Positions 8,401 through 19,307 are shown, numbered from the stretch's first letter. The stretch: DNA of 44,898 nt from Alphaproteobacteria bacterium (GCA_030431485.1 JAUIIR010000031.1:1-44898), one strand, 5' to 3'. Made by a program: numbers and translations. The notes: generated by a model from the letters alone, not told the origin.

Positions 8401-9527
8401 CGGTGCATTGGTGTGGAACAGGCCTTTCTTCGGTTCCGGGTCTCCGACGGCTGATCCAGAATGGGCAGTCGGTCACTGTCTGGAATCGGACCATTGAGAA
8501 AGCCAAATCGGCGGTCGGCGACTTGATCGACGATATCCGCGTATTCGAGCCAGACGCGTTGGCACAAGCCGTTCAGTCCGGAGATGTCGTGGTGTCAATG
8601 CTTCCGGGTGACTGGCACGTCCAGTTGGCGGACATGGCCATCGCCAAGGGCGCGCATTTTGTCTCGTCGTCCTACATCGCGCCCGAAATGCGGGCGTTGG
8701 ATGGGTCCGCCAAGGCGGCTGGCGTTGCGTTGGTGAACGAGGTTGGGCTTGATCCTGGAATCGATCATCTGATGGCGCATCACTTGGTGGCAGATTACCG
8801 CAAAAGTGCCGCGTATGATCCTGAAAATACAATATCTTTCAAATCTTTCTGCGGCGGCGTCCCAAAGGTTGCCAACGCGTTCCGCTACAAGTTCAGCTGG
8901 GCGCCTGTTGGTGTCTTGAAGGCGTTAAGGTCGCCCTCCAGGTCGATCCGACATTTTACCGAACTGGAGGTCAAGCGCCCCTGGGATGCGATTACGCGCT
9001 ATGACGCGCCGCTGCCCCAGCCCGAAGTCTTTGAAGTCTATCCGAACCGAGACAGCCTGCCGTTTATGGCGGACTATCGTTTCGAGCCCACGTGGAAGGT
9101 CAAAGAGTTCGTCAGGGGTACACTGCGCCTCAACGGATGGGCAGACGCCTGGGCGGATATCTTTGCCGAAGTCGGCACAGCAGATGATACGCGGCTGACG
9201 GAAATGGCAAACGAGCTTTTGAAAGAAAACGCCTATGCCGAGGGCGAAGCGGACCGGGTTGTGCTGTGCGTTGATCTGCTGGCCGAGAAGGATGGCGTTG
9301 CAGTTTGGCATAAAACCTTTGTGATGGACGCTTGGGGCGACGCGCGCGGCACGGCAATGGCACGGCTGGTGTCTGTACCGGTATCGCTGGCCATCGAAGC
9401 GGTTCTGTACCGCGAGATCCCGCCGGGCGTTACACCTGCTCCGCATGATCCAAAGCTGGTGGCCCGCTGGCTCGAAGAGGTTCAGACGCTGGCGCAGCAC
9501 CTCATGGTGGTGGACCACCTGAAATAG
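8397..9527 (+). CDS. Saccharopine dehydrogenase family protein, glutamate-forming type (LYS9-like)
   Basis: 376 aa. The N-terminus VHWCGTGLSSVPGLRRLI is a modified Rossmann loop followed by WNRT, as in saccharopine reductase-like proteins. VVVSMLPGDWHVQLADMAI, FVSSSYIAPEM and EVGLDPGIDHLMAHH are hallmark segments of the LYS9-type fold. It would split saccharopine into glutamate and 2-aminoadipate semialdehyde. The start overlaps the upstream lysine-forming enzyme by 4 bases. No aminoadipate semialdehyde dehydrogenase gene lies beside it, so the last step must be encoded elsewhere. Confidence 0.87.
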   Translation: MTVHWCGTGLSSVPGLRRLIQNGQSVTVWNRTIEKAKSAVGDLIDDIRVFEPDALAQAVQSGDVVVSMLPGDWHVQLADMAIAKGAHFVSSSYIAPEMRALDGSAKAAGVALVNEVGLDPGIDHLMAHHLVADYRKSAAYDPENTISFKSFCGGVPKVANAFRYKFSWAPVGVLKALRSPSRSIRHFTELEVKRPWDAITRYDAPLPQPEVFEVYPNRDSLPFMADYRFEPTWKVKEFVRGTLRLNGWADAWADIFAEVGTADDTRLTEMANELLKENAYAEGEADRVVLCVDLLAEKDGVAVWHKTFVMDAWGDARGTAMARLVSVPVSLAIEAVLYREIPPGVTPAPHDPKLVARWLEEVQTLAQHLMVVDHLK

Positions 9528-9534
9528 ACTGCAA

Positions 9535-9550
9535 GGCGCTTCGCAGCGCC
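9535..9550 (+). terminator. Hairpin after the saccharopine operon, possible terminator
   Basis: GGCGCT / AGCGCC with loop TCGC starts 8 bases after the stop at 9527. The following sequence CTGCCTGTTTGTTC is only moderately T-rich, so termination is likely but weakly supported. Confidence 0.5.
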
Positions 9551-9566
9551 CTGCCTGTTTGTTCAA

Positions 9567-9595
9567 GAAACGAGAAAGCCCGTTCGGTCGGGCTT
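9567..9595 (-). terminator. Terminator overlapping the end of purB
   Basis: AAGCCCG / CGGGCTT (9576-9582 with 9589-9595) forms a 7-bp stem. On the minus strand it is followed by TCTCGTTTCTTG. The stem begins inside the purB stop codon, so the hairpin forms right at the gene end. Confidence 0.65.
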
Positions 9596-10898
9596 ACTCG
9601 CCGAAGACCCGCGCGAAGATCGTGTCCACGTGCTTGGTGTGGTAACCAAGATCAAACTTCTCCTCGATCTCGTCGCGGCTCAGCGCAGCAACAACATCCG
9701 GATCGTTCAGAAGCTCTTCTTTGAAGTCCGTCCGATGTTCCCAGACCTTCAACGCATTGCGCTGAACGTAGCTATAGGCATCCTCCCGGCTGACGCCGGC
9801 TTGTGTGAGCGCGAGAAGCACCCGCTGTGACATGACCAGGCCCGGGAACTTATTCATGTTTTCCAGCATGTTCTCGGGGAAAATCAGCATCTTGTCGATC
9901 ACGCCGGTCAGACGGGCCAATGCGAAATCGAGTGTGATCGTTGCATCGGGCCCAATCATCCGTTCGACCGAGCTGTGCGAGATATCGCGCTCGTGCCAAA
10001 GGGCCACGTTCTCCATCGCCGGGATCACTGCCGAGCGCACCATACGGGCAAGCCCGGTTAGGTTCTCGGTCAGCACCGGGTTCTTCTTATGCGGCATGGC
10101 CGAGGACCCTTTCTGGCCCATTGAGAAAAACTCTGCCCCTTCCAGAACTTCGGTGCGCTGCATGTGGCGGATTTCGATGGCGATGTTTTCGATGCTGCTG
10201 GCAATGACACCGAGTGTGGCAAAGAACGCAGCGTGGCGGTCACGCGGGATCACCTGCGTGCTGATCGGCTCTGGCACGAGGCCCATCTTGTTACACACAT
10301 GTTCTTCGACGCGCGGGTCAATATTGGCAAAGGTGCCGACTGCGCCGGAAATCGCACCGGTGGCAATCTCAGCGCGGGCGTCACGCATGCGGCTGAGATT
10401 GCGATCCATTTCCGCGTAAAAGCGCGCAAACGTCAGGCCCATTGTAGTCGGCTCTGCATGAATGCCGTGCGACCGACCGATACGGACGGTGTCCTTATGC
10501 TCGTAGGCCCGGCGCTTAAGCGCTTCGAGCAGAGCTTCAAGATCAGCGATCAGAATATCAGACGCGCGCACAAGCTGCACATTGAGCGTTGTGTCCAGCA
10601 CATCGGAACTCGTCATGCCCTGATGGACAAAACGCGCCTCTTCAGAACCCACATGTTCGGCAAGATGGGTCAGAAAAGCGATCACATCATGTTTTGTGAC
10701 CGCTTCGATTTCGTCGATGCGTGCGACATCAAATTCCACGTCTTTCGCCTTCCAGACAGCTTCTGCGTTCTCGCGCGGGATGACCCCGAGATCCGCCATT
10801 GCATCGCAGGCATGCGCCTCAATCTCGAACCAGATGCGGAACTTGGTGGCAGGTTCCCAGATCGACACCATTTCGGGACGGGAGTAACGGGGGATCAT
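9594..10898 (-). CDS. purB: Adenylosuccinate lyase PurB
   Basis: 434 aa from the ATG at 10898 (MIPRYSRPEMVSIWEP, the standard start); an in-frame upstream ATG at 10970 would add 24 unrelated residues. PurB cleaves adenylosuccinate to AMP, and SAICAR to AICAR, releasing fumarate. The fumarase/aspartase signature GSSAMPHKKNP is present with its catalytic serine loop. VHQGMTSSDVLDT and IGRSHGIHAEPTT match the other two conserved regions. It stands alone, some 4.5 kb from the other pur genes. Confidence 0.97.
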   Translation of the reverse strand: MIPRYSRPEMVSIWEPATKFRIWFEIEAHACDAMADLGVIPRENAEAVWKAKDVEFDVARIDEIEAVTKHDVIAFLTHLAEHVGSEEARFVHQGMTSSDVLDTTLNVQLVRASDILIADLEALLEALKRRAYEHKDTVRIGRSHGIHAEPTTMGLTFARFYAEMDRNLSRMRDARAEIATGAISGAVGTFANIDPRVEEHVCNKMGLVPEPISTQVIPRDRHAAFFATLGVIASSIENIAIEIRHMQRTEVLEGAEFFSMGQKGSSAMPHKKNPVLTENLTGLARMVRSAVIPAMENVALWHERDISHSSVERMIGPDATITLDFALARLTGVIDKMLIFPENMLENMNKFPGLVMSQRVLLALTQAGVSREDAYSYVQRNALKVWEHRTDFKEELLNDPDVVAALSRDEIEEKFDLGYHTKHVDTIFARVFGE

Positions 10899-11029
10899 GG
10901 ATGCGATCCTTTCATCGGTTGACTTGCAGAATTTTGTCGCCCTCCTAGACTGCGCGCCGATGCGCGACAAGAGAGGCCAGCCGCAATGAGACGCTTTGCC
11001 CTGACAGGCAATCGATTTTTGGTGGTGTG

Positions 11030-11464
11030 ATGTCGGACACTACGCCGGTTTTGCAGGATTTTGTTGGGGTGTGGGAGATATCCCGCGTGATATCCGACCA
11101 TCTTGCAGCATCGACAGGTGCGTTTCACGGGACTGCGCGTTTCAGCGCTGTACAAAATGGGCTGGCATATATTGAAAAAGGGCAGTTGCAGCTTGCCGGG
11201 CAGCCCCCCTTTCTTGCCGAACGCCGATATCACTGGCATCAGGATGAAAACGGGTTGCATGTCAGCTTTCACGACGGACGGCCTTTCCACAGCTTTGATC
11301 CCCGAAGCCCTGAGGCATCACATTGGTGCGATCCGGATACCTATCAAGTGGCCTATGAATTCGACGCCTGGCCGCATTGGCGTACGATTTGGAACGTTTC
11401 GGGGCCGCGAAAAGCCTATCAAATGATCACGGATTACACGCCCATGCCGACCGGAAGCGGTTAG
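11030..11464 (+). CDS. DUF6314 family protein
   Basis: 144 aa from the ATG at 11030 (a GTG directly before it is possible). Character matches the DUF6314 family as I remember it: DFVGVWEISRVISD at the start, a central YHWHQDENGLHVSFHDGRPFH, and WRTIWNVSGPRKAYQMITDY at the end. The alternating beta-strand pattern and many aromatics suggest a small lipocalin-like or calycin-like barrel, which is inference. No signal peptide or membrane segment. Function unknown. It is divergent from purB. Confidence 0.65.
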   Translation: MSDTTPVLQDFVGVWEISRVISDHLAASTGAFHGTARFSAVQNGLAYIEKGQLQLAGQPPFLAERRYHWHQDENGLHVSFHDGRPFHSFDPRSPEASHWCDPDTYQVAYEFDAWPHWRTIWNVSGPRKAYQMITDYTPMPTGSG

Positions 11465-11523
11465 GTTTTGCCAAATTGGGATCTCGTGCTACCCTTCAAG
11501 GATACAAAACAGGAGAAAGACTG

Positions 11524-11682
11524 ATGACCATCAAGACACTTCTGACCACAGCCGCACTCACACTTGCGTCGGCTACCGCAAGCTTTTCGGCCTGCTCGGG
11601 CCACGAAGAGGCGTCGATGACATGCGCTTCGGGCACGGTGTATGACGCGGAAACCAACACTTGCAAAGTTGTCAGCGGCTGA
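11524..11682 (+). CDS. Small secreted cysteine-containing protein
   Basis: 52 aa with a clear signal peptide (MTIKTLLTTAALTLASATASFSA) and a mature part of about 30 residues. The mature region has three cysteines in C-x10-C-x13-C spacing (CSGHEEASMTC, then TVYDAETNTCKVV). The C-terminal part resembles half of a peritrophin-A-like cysteine module, but it is too short to assign. The ATG is preceded by AGGAGAAAGACTG. A strong terminator follows, so it is a real transcription unit. Function unknown. Confidence 0.65.
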   Translation: MTIKTLLTTAALTLASATASFSACSGHEEASMTCASGTVYDAETNTCKVVSG

Positions 11683-11706
11683 CAGTCGAAAAAGGACTTT
11701 GATGAG

Positions 11707-11732
11707 GGCGGCCGCATCGGCCGTCTTTTTTT
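11707..11732 (+). terminator. Rho-independent terminator after the small secreted protein
   Basis: GGCGGCCG / CGGCCGTC stem (one G-T pair) with a CAT loop is followed by a run of seven T. Confidence 0.9.
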
Positions 11733-11826
11733 GTCCGGCTCATGCCGCGTCGCACAATCACACATCTGATGACGCTTTCTTAACCCGTCAGGTCTAATCC
11801 CAAAGCACCACGACGGAGATCGCGCC

Positions 11827-12891
11827 ATGACGCACTTAACCACGCTCGCCACACCTGCCGCGGCTTCTCCGCCAGCCGTTCAAAAGACACATCTGTCTCG
11901 CCGGGCCAAGGCCGCGATTATCGTCCAATTCATCCTCAAAGAAGGTGCTGATGTTCCACTCACGGCGCTGCCAGAAGACCTGCAAATTCAGCTGACACAA
12001 CTTCTGGGCGATATGCGATATATTGATCGGGGCACGATGCAAACGGTGATTACCGAATTCACCGAAGAGCTGGACGCCATTGGTTTGTCGTTTCCAGGTG
12101 ATATCGCAGGGGCTCTGACGGCGCTTGATGGCAAGATCAGCGCGCAGACCTCAGCCCGCCTGCGAAAAGAGGCGGGTGTTCGGCAGATCGGTGATCCGTG
12201 GAAACGTCTGGCTGCCCTTCCCCTTGGGCGATTGCAGGAATTTGTCACGCGTGAATCGCTTCAGGTCGCAGCGGTTCTGGTTTCCAAACTCGACGTCTCG
12301 AAAGCCGCCGAATTGCTAAGCAGTTTGCCGGGCGATGTCGCAAGACGGGTGACCTATGCCATGTCCATGACGGATGCCGTGACACCAGACGCAGTGGAAC
12401 GCATTGGTCTCAGCCTCGCCACACAGTTGGATGCAGAGCCGCCCAAGGCATTCAACGGTGAGCCGTCCGAACGGGTTGGCGCCATTCTGAACTTTTCGCG
12501 CGCGAGCACGCGCGATGATCTGCTCACTTCGCTTGACAAAAACGATAAGGGATTTGCAGAAAAGGTGCGAAAGTCCATCTTTACCTTCGCACATATTCCG
12601 GCGCGCATGGACCCGATAGACGTGCCCAAAATCACGCGCGATGTCGAACAGGATACGCTGGCAACAGCCATATCAGGCGCTGCCTCAGAGGCTGACACCA
12701 AGAGCGTAGAATTCATTTTATCTAATATATCCAATCGCATGTCAGATAACCTTAAAGAAATATCTGAGGAATTGAATACTGTTTCGCCAAAACAGGCTGA
12801 AGCGGCAATGGCAGAAATCGTCAGCGCAATTCGTGACCTTGCCGATAATGGAGAGATCACTTTGAAAACGCCAGTGGACCCTGACGACTAG
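11827..12891 (+). CDS. fliG: Divergent flagellar motor switch protein FliG, isolated from other flagellar genes
   Basis: 354 aa with a GGAG ribosome site 9 bases before the ATG. The three-part FliG layout is visible. The N domain starts with SRRAKAAIIVQFILKEG. The middle domain has AAVLVSKLDVSKAAELLSSL. The C domain has FILSNISNRMSDNLKE and AIRDLADNGEITL. FliG normally links the MS ring to the C ring and receives torque from the stator. By-eye alignment to E. coli FliG keeps R281 (NISNR) and an acidic D288 equivalent, but K264, D289 and R297 positions are not conserved. EHPQ reads ESLQ. No other flagellar gene is in the window. Its TAG stop overlaps the stop of the convergent ABC gene. Confidence 0.78.
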   Translation: MTHLTTLATPAAASPPAVQKTHLSRRAKAAIIVQFILKEGADVPLTALPEDLQIQLTQLLGDMRYIDRGTMQTVITEFTEELDAIGLSFPGDIAGALTALDGKISAQTSARLRKEAGVRQIGDPWKRLAALPLGRLQEFVTRESLQVAAVLVSKLDVSKAAELLSSLPGDVARRVTYAMSMTDAVTPDAVERIGLSLATQLDAEPPKAFNGEPSERVGAILNFSRASTRDDLLTSLDKNDKGFAEKVRKSIFTFAHIPARMDPIDVPKITRDVEQDTLATAISGAASEADTKSVEFILSNISNRMSDNLKEISEELNTVSPKQAEAAMAEIVSAIRDLADNGEITLKTPVDPDD

Positions 12892-13991
12892 GCCCTGATC
12901 ACCGATCCGCTGGCTTTGCGAAATACAAAGCAGCGGTCCCTCCGGATGGTCAGCCACATCACCGTTCCGGGTTTGGGCAAAAACACGTTAGGCACAGTTG
13001 CACGGATCAGGCTTTGGTCGTGATCCATACGGAATTCGACCAGACTTTCCGACCCCATAAACCGCGCCCGTTCAACCACGCCACGCGCCGGCGCGCCAGC
13101 CAAGGGTGTTGGGTTCGGTCCTTTGCCGTGCCGGTCAAAGTCGATGCCGACGTGCTGGGGCCGAAAGACAATCTCAACCGCTTCGCCGTCCGGCACTCCA
13201 GGGGCAAGAAATTGGCCAAACGGCGTGTCAGTCAGTGCGCCCCGGACAGTACCAGTCAGCAGATTGATGTCCGAGAAAAATGCAACGGCGGCTTTATCCG
13301 CAGGCGCATTGTAGATGTTGTAGGGCGCACCGCGCTGCACAATCTTGCCGTCGCGCATCAGCGCTATTTCATCGGCCATACGCATCGCCTCTTCCGGTTC
13401 GTGCGTGACCAGCAAGACCGACGTTCCTTCGTCCTTAAGCAACGCCAGAGTTTCATCCCGAATGCCGTCACGCAACCGGTTGTCGAGACCCGAAAAAGGT
13501 TCGTCCATGAGCATGATCGACGGGCGCGGTGCGATCGCCCGCGCCAAAGCCACGCGCTGTTGCTCGCCGCCGGAAAGCTGATGCGGGTACTCATTGATGT
13601 AGTGCGCAAGACCAACCCGTTCGAGCAACTCACCGACCCGGGGCAGCTTGTCCTTGCGAGACCCTTTGAGGCCGAAGCCCACATTGTCGCCCACAGTCAG
13701 ATGTGGAAAAAGCGCGAAGTCCTGGAAAATCAAACCAATAGACCGGCGTTCCGGCGGCACGCGATAGACTGTATCGCAAATCAGGTTGCCGTCCACATGG
13801 ATCGTGCCACTGGTCTGCATGTCCACACCCGCGATGATCCGAAGCGTGGTGGACTTGCCGCATCCCGAAGGCCCAAGAAGACAGGTCACATGCCCAGGCT
13901 GGATCGCCAGAGACACGTCATCCACCACGCGCTTGCCGTCATAGTCACGCACGATATTGCGGATTTCGAGCCGGGGATGGGTGCCGGTCAC
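12888..13991 (-). CDS. ABC transporter ATP-binding protein, ferric iron / FbpC type
   Basis: 367 aa. Walker A GPSGCGKST, Q loop (IFQDFALFPHL), signature LSGGEQQRVALARA, Walker B IMLMDEP and the switch His in VTHEPEEA are all present. A C-terminal TOBE-like region (about 240-360, EIVFRPQHVGIDF) places it in the FbpC/PotA group of importer ATPases. FbpC-type iron uptake is the closest match (GLDNRLRDGIRDETLALL). No permease or binding-protein gene is adjacent, so it must work with partners encoded elsewhere. It ends on a CTAG shared with the convergent fliG stop. Confidence 0.85.
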   Translation of the reverse strand: MTGTHPRLEIRNIVRDYDGKRVVDDVSLAIQPGHVTCLLGPSGCGKSTTLRIIAGVDMQTSGTIHVDGNLICDTVYRVPPERRSIGLIFQDFALFPHLTVGDNVGFGLKGSRKDKLPRVGELLERVGLAHYINEYPHQLSGGEQQRVALARAIAPRPSIMLMDEPFSGLDNRLRDGIRDETLALLKDEGTSVLLVTHEPEEAMRMADEIALMRDGKIVQRGAPYNIYNAPADKAAVAFFSDINLLTGTVRGALTDTPFGQFLAPGVPDGEAVEIVFRPQHVGIDFDRHGKGPNPTPLAGAPARGVVERARFMGSESLVEFRMDHDQSLIRATVPNVFLPKPGTVMWLTIRRDRCFVFRKASGSVIRA

Positions 13992-14071
13992 TGCTTCCTC
14001 ATGAGTTTTCCGAGTAAAAGTATCGGATTAGCTCATGTCAGGTAGCAGCCAGACTGCGCAACGGCAACCCC

Positions 14072-15337
14072 TCAGGACCGAGTCGTACCATCTCCGACAA
14101 CGATGTATTTGAAGCTGGTCAGCTGTTCCGCCCCAACCGGGCCACGCGCATGCATCTTTCCCGTGGCGATACCGATTTCCGCACCCATGCCAAATTCACC
14201 TCCGTCAGCGAACTGGGTCGATGCGTTACGCATAAGGATCGCGCTGTCGATCCGTTCAAAGAACGTCTCTGCCGCTGCGTCGTCTTCTGTCAAAATGCAA
14301 TCGGTGTGGTTCGAGCTATAGGTGTTGATGTGGTCAATGGCGCCATCGAGATCGTCGACCACCTTGGCCGCAATAATGCTGTCGAGATACTCGCACCCCC
14401 AGTCCGCCCCTGTCGCCGCGACGGTGCCTTCAATGGCGCGCAACGTTTCGTCCGCACGCACTTCGACACCCGCCTTGAGCAGGGCTTTGATGACACCCTG
14501 CCCGATGGTGTCGACCACATCTTTGTGGATCAGCAGGCACTCTGCCGCGCCACAGATGCCGGTACGCCGAGTCTTCGCATTGAGGATCACATTGAGGGAT
14601 TTGACGGGGTCGGCTTCCTTGTCGATATAGATGTGCACAATGCCCTCAAGATGCGCGAAGACGGGAACTCGCGCCTCTCTTTGAACAAGCCCTACCAGAC
14701 CTTTGCCACCACGCGGCACGATGACGTCAATGAAATCTGTCATTGTCAGCATCTCACTGACCGCCGCGCGGTCACGGGTGGGAACAAGCTGGATCGAGTC
14801 TGCAGGCAAGCCCGCTTTGACCACGCCATCAACCAGGCATTCATGAATCGCGCCGGAGGAGTGGAAGCTTTCAGACCCGCCACGGAGGATCACTGCGTTG
14901 CCAGCCTTGAGGCACAGTGCACCGGCATCTGCCGTGACGTTGGGGCGAGATTCATAAATCACGCCAACCACTCCCAAGGGCGTCCGGACCCGTTTTATAT
15001 GAAGCCCCGAAGGGCGATCCCATTCGGTCATCACCGCACCTACCGGATCCGTCTGTTCAGCAACGGCGCGCAACCCATCGACAATACTGCGAACGCGGTC
15101 TTCATTCAAAAGAAGCCGGTCCATCATGGCATCGCTCAGGCCCTTTTCACGGCCATATTCCAGGTCTTTTGCATTGGCTTCGATAATCGCAGCGCGGTTT
15201 GCCCAAACAGCATCAGCCGCACTGATCAGCGCCGCGTGTTTCCGTTCAGCAGACGCAAAGGCCAATTCCCGCGAGGCGGCTTTGGCCCGCATACCGATGT
15301 CAAGCATGAGAGCGGGAATGTCGGTCAGGTCTTTCAT
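14072..15337 (-). CDS. proA: Gamma-glutamyl phosphate reductase ProA
   Basis: 421 aa, the normal length. ProA reduces glutamyl 5-phosphate with NADPH to glutamate semialdehyde in proline synthesis. The catalytic cysteine is in [13 protein letters not shown], and [19 protein letters not shown] plus [13 protein letters not shown] are family signatures. The C-terminal [21 protein letters not shown] is also conserved. It follows proB on the same strand with a 54-base gap that holds a dispersed repeat. Confidence 0.97.
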   Translation of the reverse strand: MKDLTDIPALMLDIGMRAKAASRELAFASAERKHAALISAADAVWANRAAIIEANAKDLEYGREKGLSDAMMDRLLLNEDRVRSIVDGLRAVAEQTDPVGAVMTEWDRPSGLHIKRVRTPLGVVGVIYESRPNVTADAGALCLKAGNAVILRGGSESFHSSGAIHECLVDGVVKAGLPADSIQLVPTRDRAAVSEMLTMTDFIDVIVPRGGKGLVGLVQREARVPVFAHLEGIVHIYIDKEADPVKSLNVILNAKTRRTGICGAAECLLIHKDVVDTIGQGVIKALLKAGVEVRADETLRAIEGTVAATGADWGCEYLDSIIAAKVVDDLDGAIDHINTYSSNHTDCILTEDDAAAETFFERIDSAILMRNASTQFADGGEFGMGAEIGIATGKMHARGPVGAEQLTSFKYIVVGDGTTRS

Positions 15338-15363
15338 CGGTACAGCCTTTTCGGAAGTCGGAA

Positions 15364-15387
15364 GTGCATATTTTTGAAAAGAAGAAG
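15364..15387 (+). repeat. Dispersed intergenic motif, copy 3
   Basis: GTGCATATTTTTGAAAAG followed by AAGAAG, in the proB-proA gap and opposite in direction to those genes. It resembles copies at 5102-5126 and 7258-7278. Confidence 0.5.
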
Positions 15388-15391
15388 CAGA

Positions 15392-17523
<2,132 letters not shown>

Positions 17524-17573
17524 TTAGCCTTTGATCGAGCCTGCGCGCGGTCTACCCGGTTTGCGACCGCGCG

Positions 17574-18119
17574 TCAGCCCATACGTTTGAGATAGGTCCA
17601 GGTTTTGACCGTTGTGTTTCTGGCGACAGAGAAAGATTCCGCATCGCCAATGTATTCAAAGCCGCAATGTGTCAGGACACGCGCCGAGGCGGGGTTGTCC
17701 TGAAAGACGCTTGCGAACATTGTAATGTTCTCAAGTGGATTGGCCGAAACCAGCGCTTCGACAGCTTCGGAGGCAAGCCCGGTGTTCCAGAACGGTGGCG
17801 CCACCCAATACCCGACTTCTGACTGATTGCGATCCATCCGTTGCAAAGAGATCAGCCCCATCACTTCGGCCCCACCTGCCGCAGTGCCATCAATCGCCCA
17901 GACGTCCTCATCACGATCTGCCGACAGCGCGCGATCCACAAAGGCCTCTGTCGCGCCCGGCGGCAACGGGTGCGGGATTGACGTGGTCATTGTCGCGACC
18001 CGTTTGTCGCTTGAATAATGTTCAATCAATCCGACATCGGACAGTTGCAAGGGCCGCAGACAGAACCGGTCTGCCTGAACAATGCGCTGTTCGAATTCGG
18101 TGATGGTCTCCACGTTCAT
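17574..18119 (-). CDS. GNAT family N-acetyltransferase (RimJ/RimL type)
   Basis: 181 aa from the ATG at 18119, which has GGAGAG closely upstream; an in-frame ATG at 18143 would add 8 residues. The start FCLRPLQLSDVGLIEHYSSD, the central EVGYWVAPPFWNTGLASEAVEAL (motif A, acetyl-CoA loop) and NPASARVLTHCGFEYIG (motif B) are characteristic of GNATs that modify protein N-termini or small molecules. It lies between rpmA and obgE, so it may act on ribosomal or translation targets, which is inference only. Confidence 0.88.
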   Translation of the reverse strand: MNVETITEFEQRIVQADRFCLRPLQLSDVGLIEHYSSDKRVATMTTSIPHPLPPGATEAFVDRALSADRDEDVWAIDGTAAGGAEVMGLISLQRMDRNQSEVGYWVAPPFWNTGLASEAVEALVSANPLENITMFASVFQDNPASARVLTHCGFEYIGDAESFSVARNTTVKTWTYLKRMG

Positions 18120-18171
18120 CTGCTCTCTCCTCAACGCAGACATTTGGCAGGCCCCCCTCCCAGAACGGAAT

Positions 18172-18199
18172 GGGGGACCGGCGGTTTCGCCGATCCCCC
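18172..18199 (-). terminator. Strong hairpin after rpmA, terminator or attenuator
   Basis: GGGGGA / TCCCCC outer stem plus CGGCG / CGCCG inner stem, with one mismatch between them and a GTTT loop. It lies 28 bases after the rpmA stop. No strong T tract follows on the minus strand (ATTCCGTTCT), so partial termination between the ribosomal genes and the GNAT-obgE part is possible. Confidence 0.5.
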
Positions 18200-18227
18200 T
18201 AGATTTTCCAAAAACCTTAAGGTCGGC

Positions 18228-18497
18228 TTACTCAGCGGCCTCCGCCATTGGCAGAACCGAGATAAAGGTGCGGCCCTTGAGGCCTTTGTGGAATGTCACG
18301 TTGCCGTCGACGGTCGCAAAGATTGTGTGATCTTTGCCCATACCAACGCCCTCGCCAGGCCAGAATTTAGTGCCGCGCTGACGCACGATGATGTTTCCAG
18401 GGATTGCGGACTGACCACCGTAGAGTTTGACGCCAAGGCGGCGTCCGGCAGAGTCGCGACCGTTGCGGGATGAGCCGCCTGCTTTTTTATGTGCCAT
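18228..18497 (-). CDS. rpmA: 50S ribosomal protein L27
   Basis: 89 aa. [16 protein letters not shown] is the canonical L27 N-terminus, which reaches the peptidyl transferase centre. [11 protein letters not shown] and [16 protein letters not shown] are conserved. There is no cleavable N-terminal extension of the Firmicutes type. It follows rplU by 13 bases. Confidence 0.98.
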   Translation of the reverse strand: MAHKKAGGSSRNGRDSAGRRLGVKLYGGQSAIPGNIIVRQRGTKFWPGEGVGMGKDHTIFATVDGNVTFHKGLKGRTFISVLPMAEAAE

Positions 18498-18510
18498 TGG
18501 TCAGGTCTCC

Positions 18511-19158
18511 TTACTTCGATGCCAGTTCTTTGGCTTGTTCGATCCAGCCTTCGCGCTCGATGCGGCCTTTGAAGGACAGCTTTTCGCCGAACTCTTCAAC
18601 ATCCGCATCGGTCCACGCTGCGATCTGTGCAAAGCTGGTGATGCCAGCTTCGTGCAGCTTCTTCTCAAGCGCCGGGCCAACGCCGGAAAGTTGCTTTAGA
18701 TCGTCCGCGCCAGCTGCGGCTTTCGGCGCTTCGGCGGCTTTCTCAGCTTTCGGCGCTGCGGCCTTCTTCGGAGCAGCGGCGGCAACAGCCACGCCAGCAA
18801 CCGAGCCTGCGCCGACGGCAGCTTTCACGCCCGACTTGTCCGCACCCGAGGCGAGGATGTCGAGAACGCGCACCAGTGTCAGTTTCTGACGATGGCCACG
18901 GGTCCGCTTTGAGCTGTGCTTACGACGACGCTTGACGAAGTTGATAACCTTGTCAGCCTTCACCTGATCAACCACTTCGGCCTGAACAGCAGCGCCGTCG
19001 ACCAAAGGTGCTCCGACGACAACATTGTCGCCACCGAGCATCAGAATTTCATTGAACTGGACTTTCTCGCCTGCGTCGGCTGCCAGTTTTTCGACACGCA
19101 AAACGTCGCCCGATTGGACCTTGTACTGCTTGCCGCCGGTTTTCATGACCGCGAACAT
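18511..19158 (-). CDS. rplU: 50S ribosomal protein L21 with long C-terminal extension
   Basis: 215 aa, about twice the usual 103. Residues 1-103 are a standard L21 ([20 protein letters not shown] through [16 protein letters not shown]). Residues about 110-150 are an Ala/Lys-rich linker ([19 protein letters not shown]). Residues 152-213 form a helix-hairpin-helix-like domain ([20 protein letters not shown], then [15 protein letters not shown]). Similar extensions are known in alphaproteobacterial L21. The added domain could bind rRNA or another nucleic acid, which is inference. It heads the rplU-rpmA operon behind a structured leader. Confidence 0.95.
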   Translation of the reverse strand: MFAVMKTGGKQYKVQSGDVLRVEKLAADAGEKVQFNEILMLGGDNVVVGAPLVDGAAVQAEVVDQVKADKVINFVKRRRKHSSKRTRGHRQKLTLVRVLDILASGADKSGVKAAVGAGSVAGVAVAAAAPKKAAAPKAEKAAEAPKAAAGADDLKQLSGVGPALEKKLHEAGITSFAQIAAWTDADVEEFGEKLSFKGRIEREGWIEQAKELASK

Positions 19159-19169
19159 TGTGTTCTTCC

Positions 19170-19295
19170 TTTGTCACCCGCGTCCTGTGGCCCCGCTTTG
19201 CGGTGTTCGTGGAGCGTCGCTCCGCCTCGAACTGCGTGCCCCGTAAGGGACATCGTTATCATCAAAAACGAAAGGCGGGACCAAAGCCCCGACTT
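19170..19295 (-). promoter_or_regulatory. Structured 5' leader of rplU-rpmA
   Basis: The leader contains several short stems on the minus strand: GTCCC-TTAC-GGGGC near 19241, GGAGCG-A-CGCTCC near 19217 flanked by TTCG...CGAA, and CGGGGCTTTGGTCCCG near 19285. Ribosomal protein leaders are often autoregulatory; here that is only a possibility. Confidence 0.35.
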
Positions 19296-19307
19296 TTACG
19301 TCCGCAG

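Noticed and set aside
11750..11826. Possible CtrA site before fliG (TTAA...TCTAA)
   Set aside because: The second half-site does not match TTAA and the spacing is not N7.
13014..14045. 343-codon open frame on the plus strand
   Set aside because: It is antisense to the complete ABC ATPase gene and shows no recognisable family.
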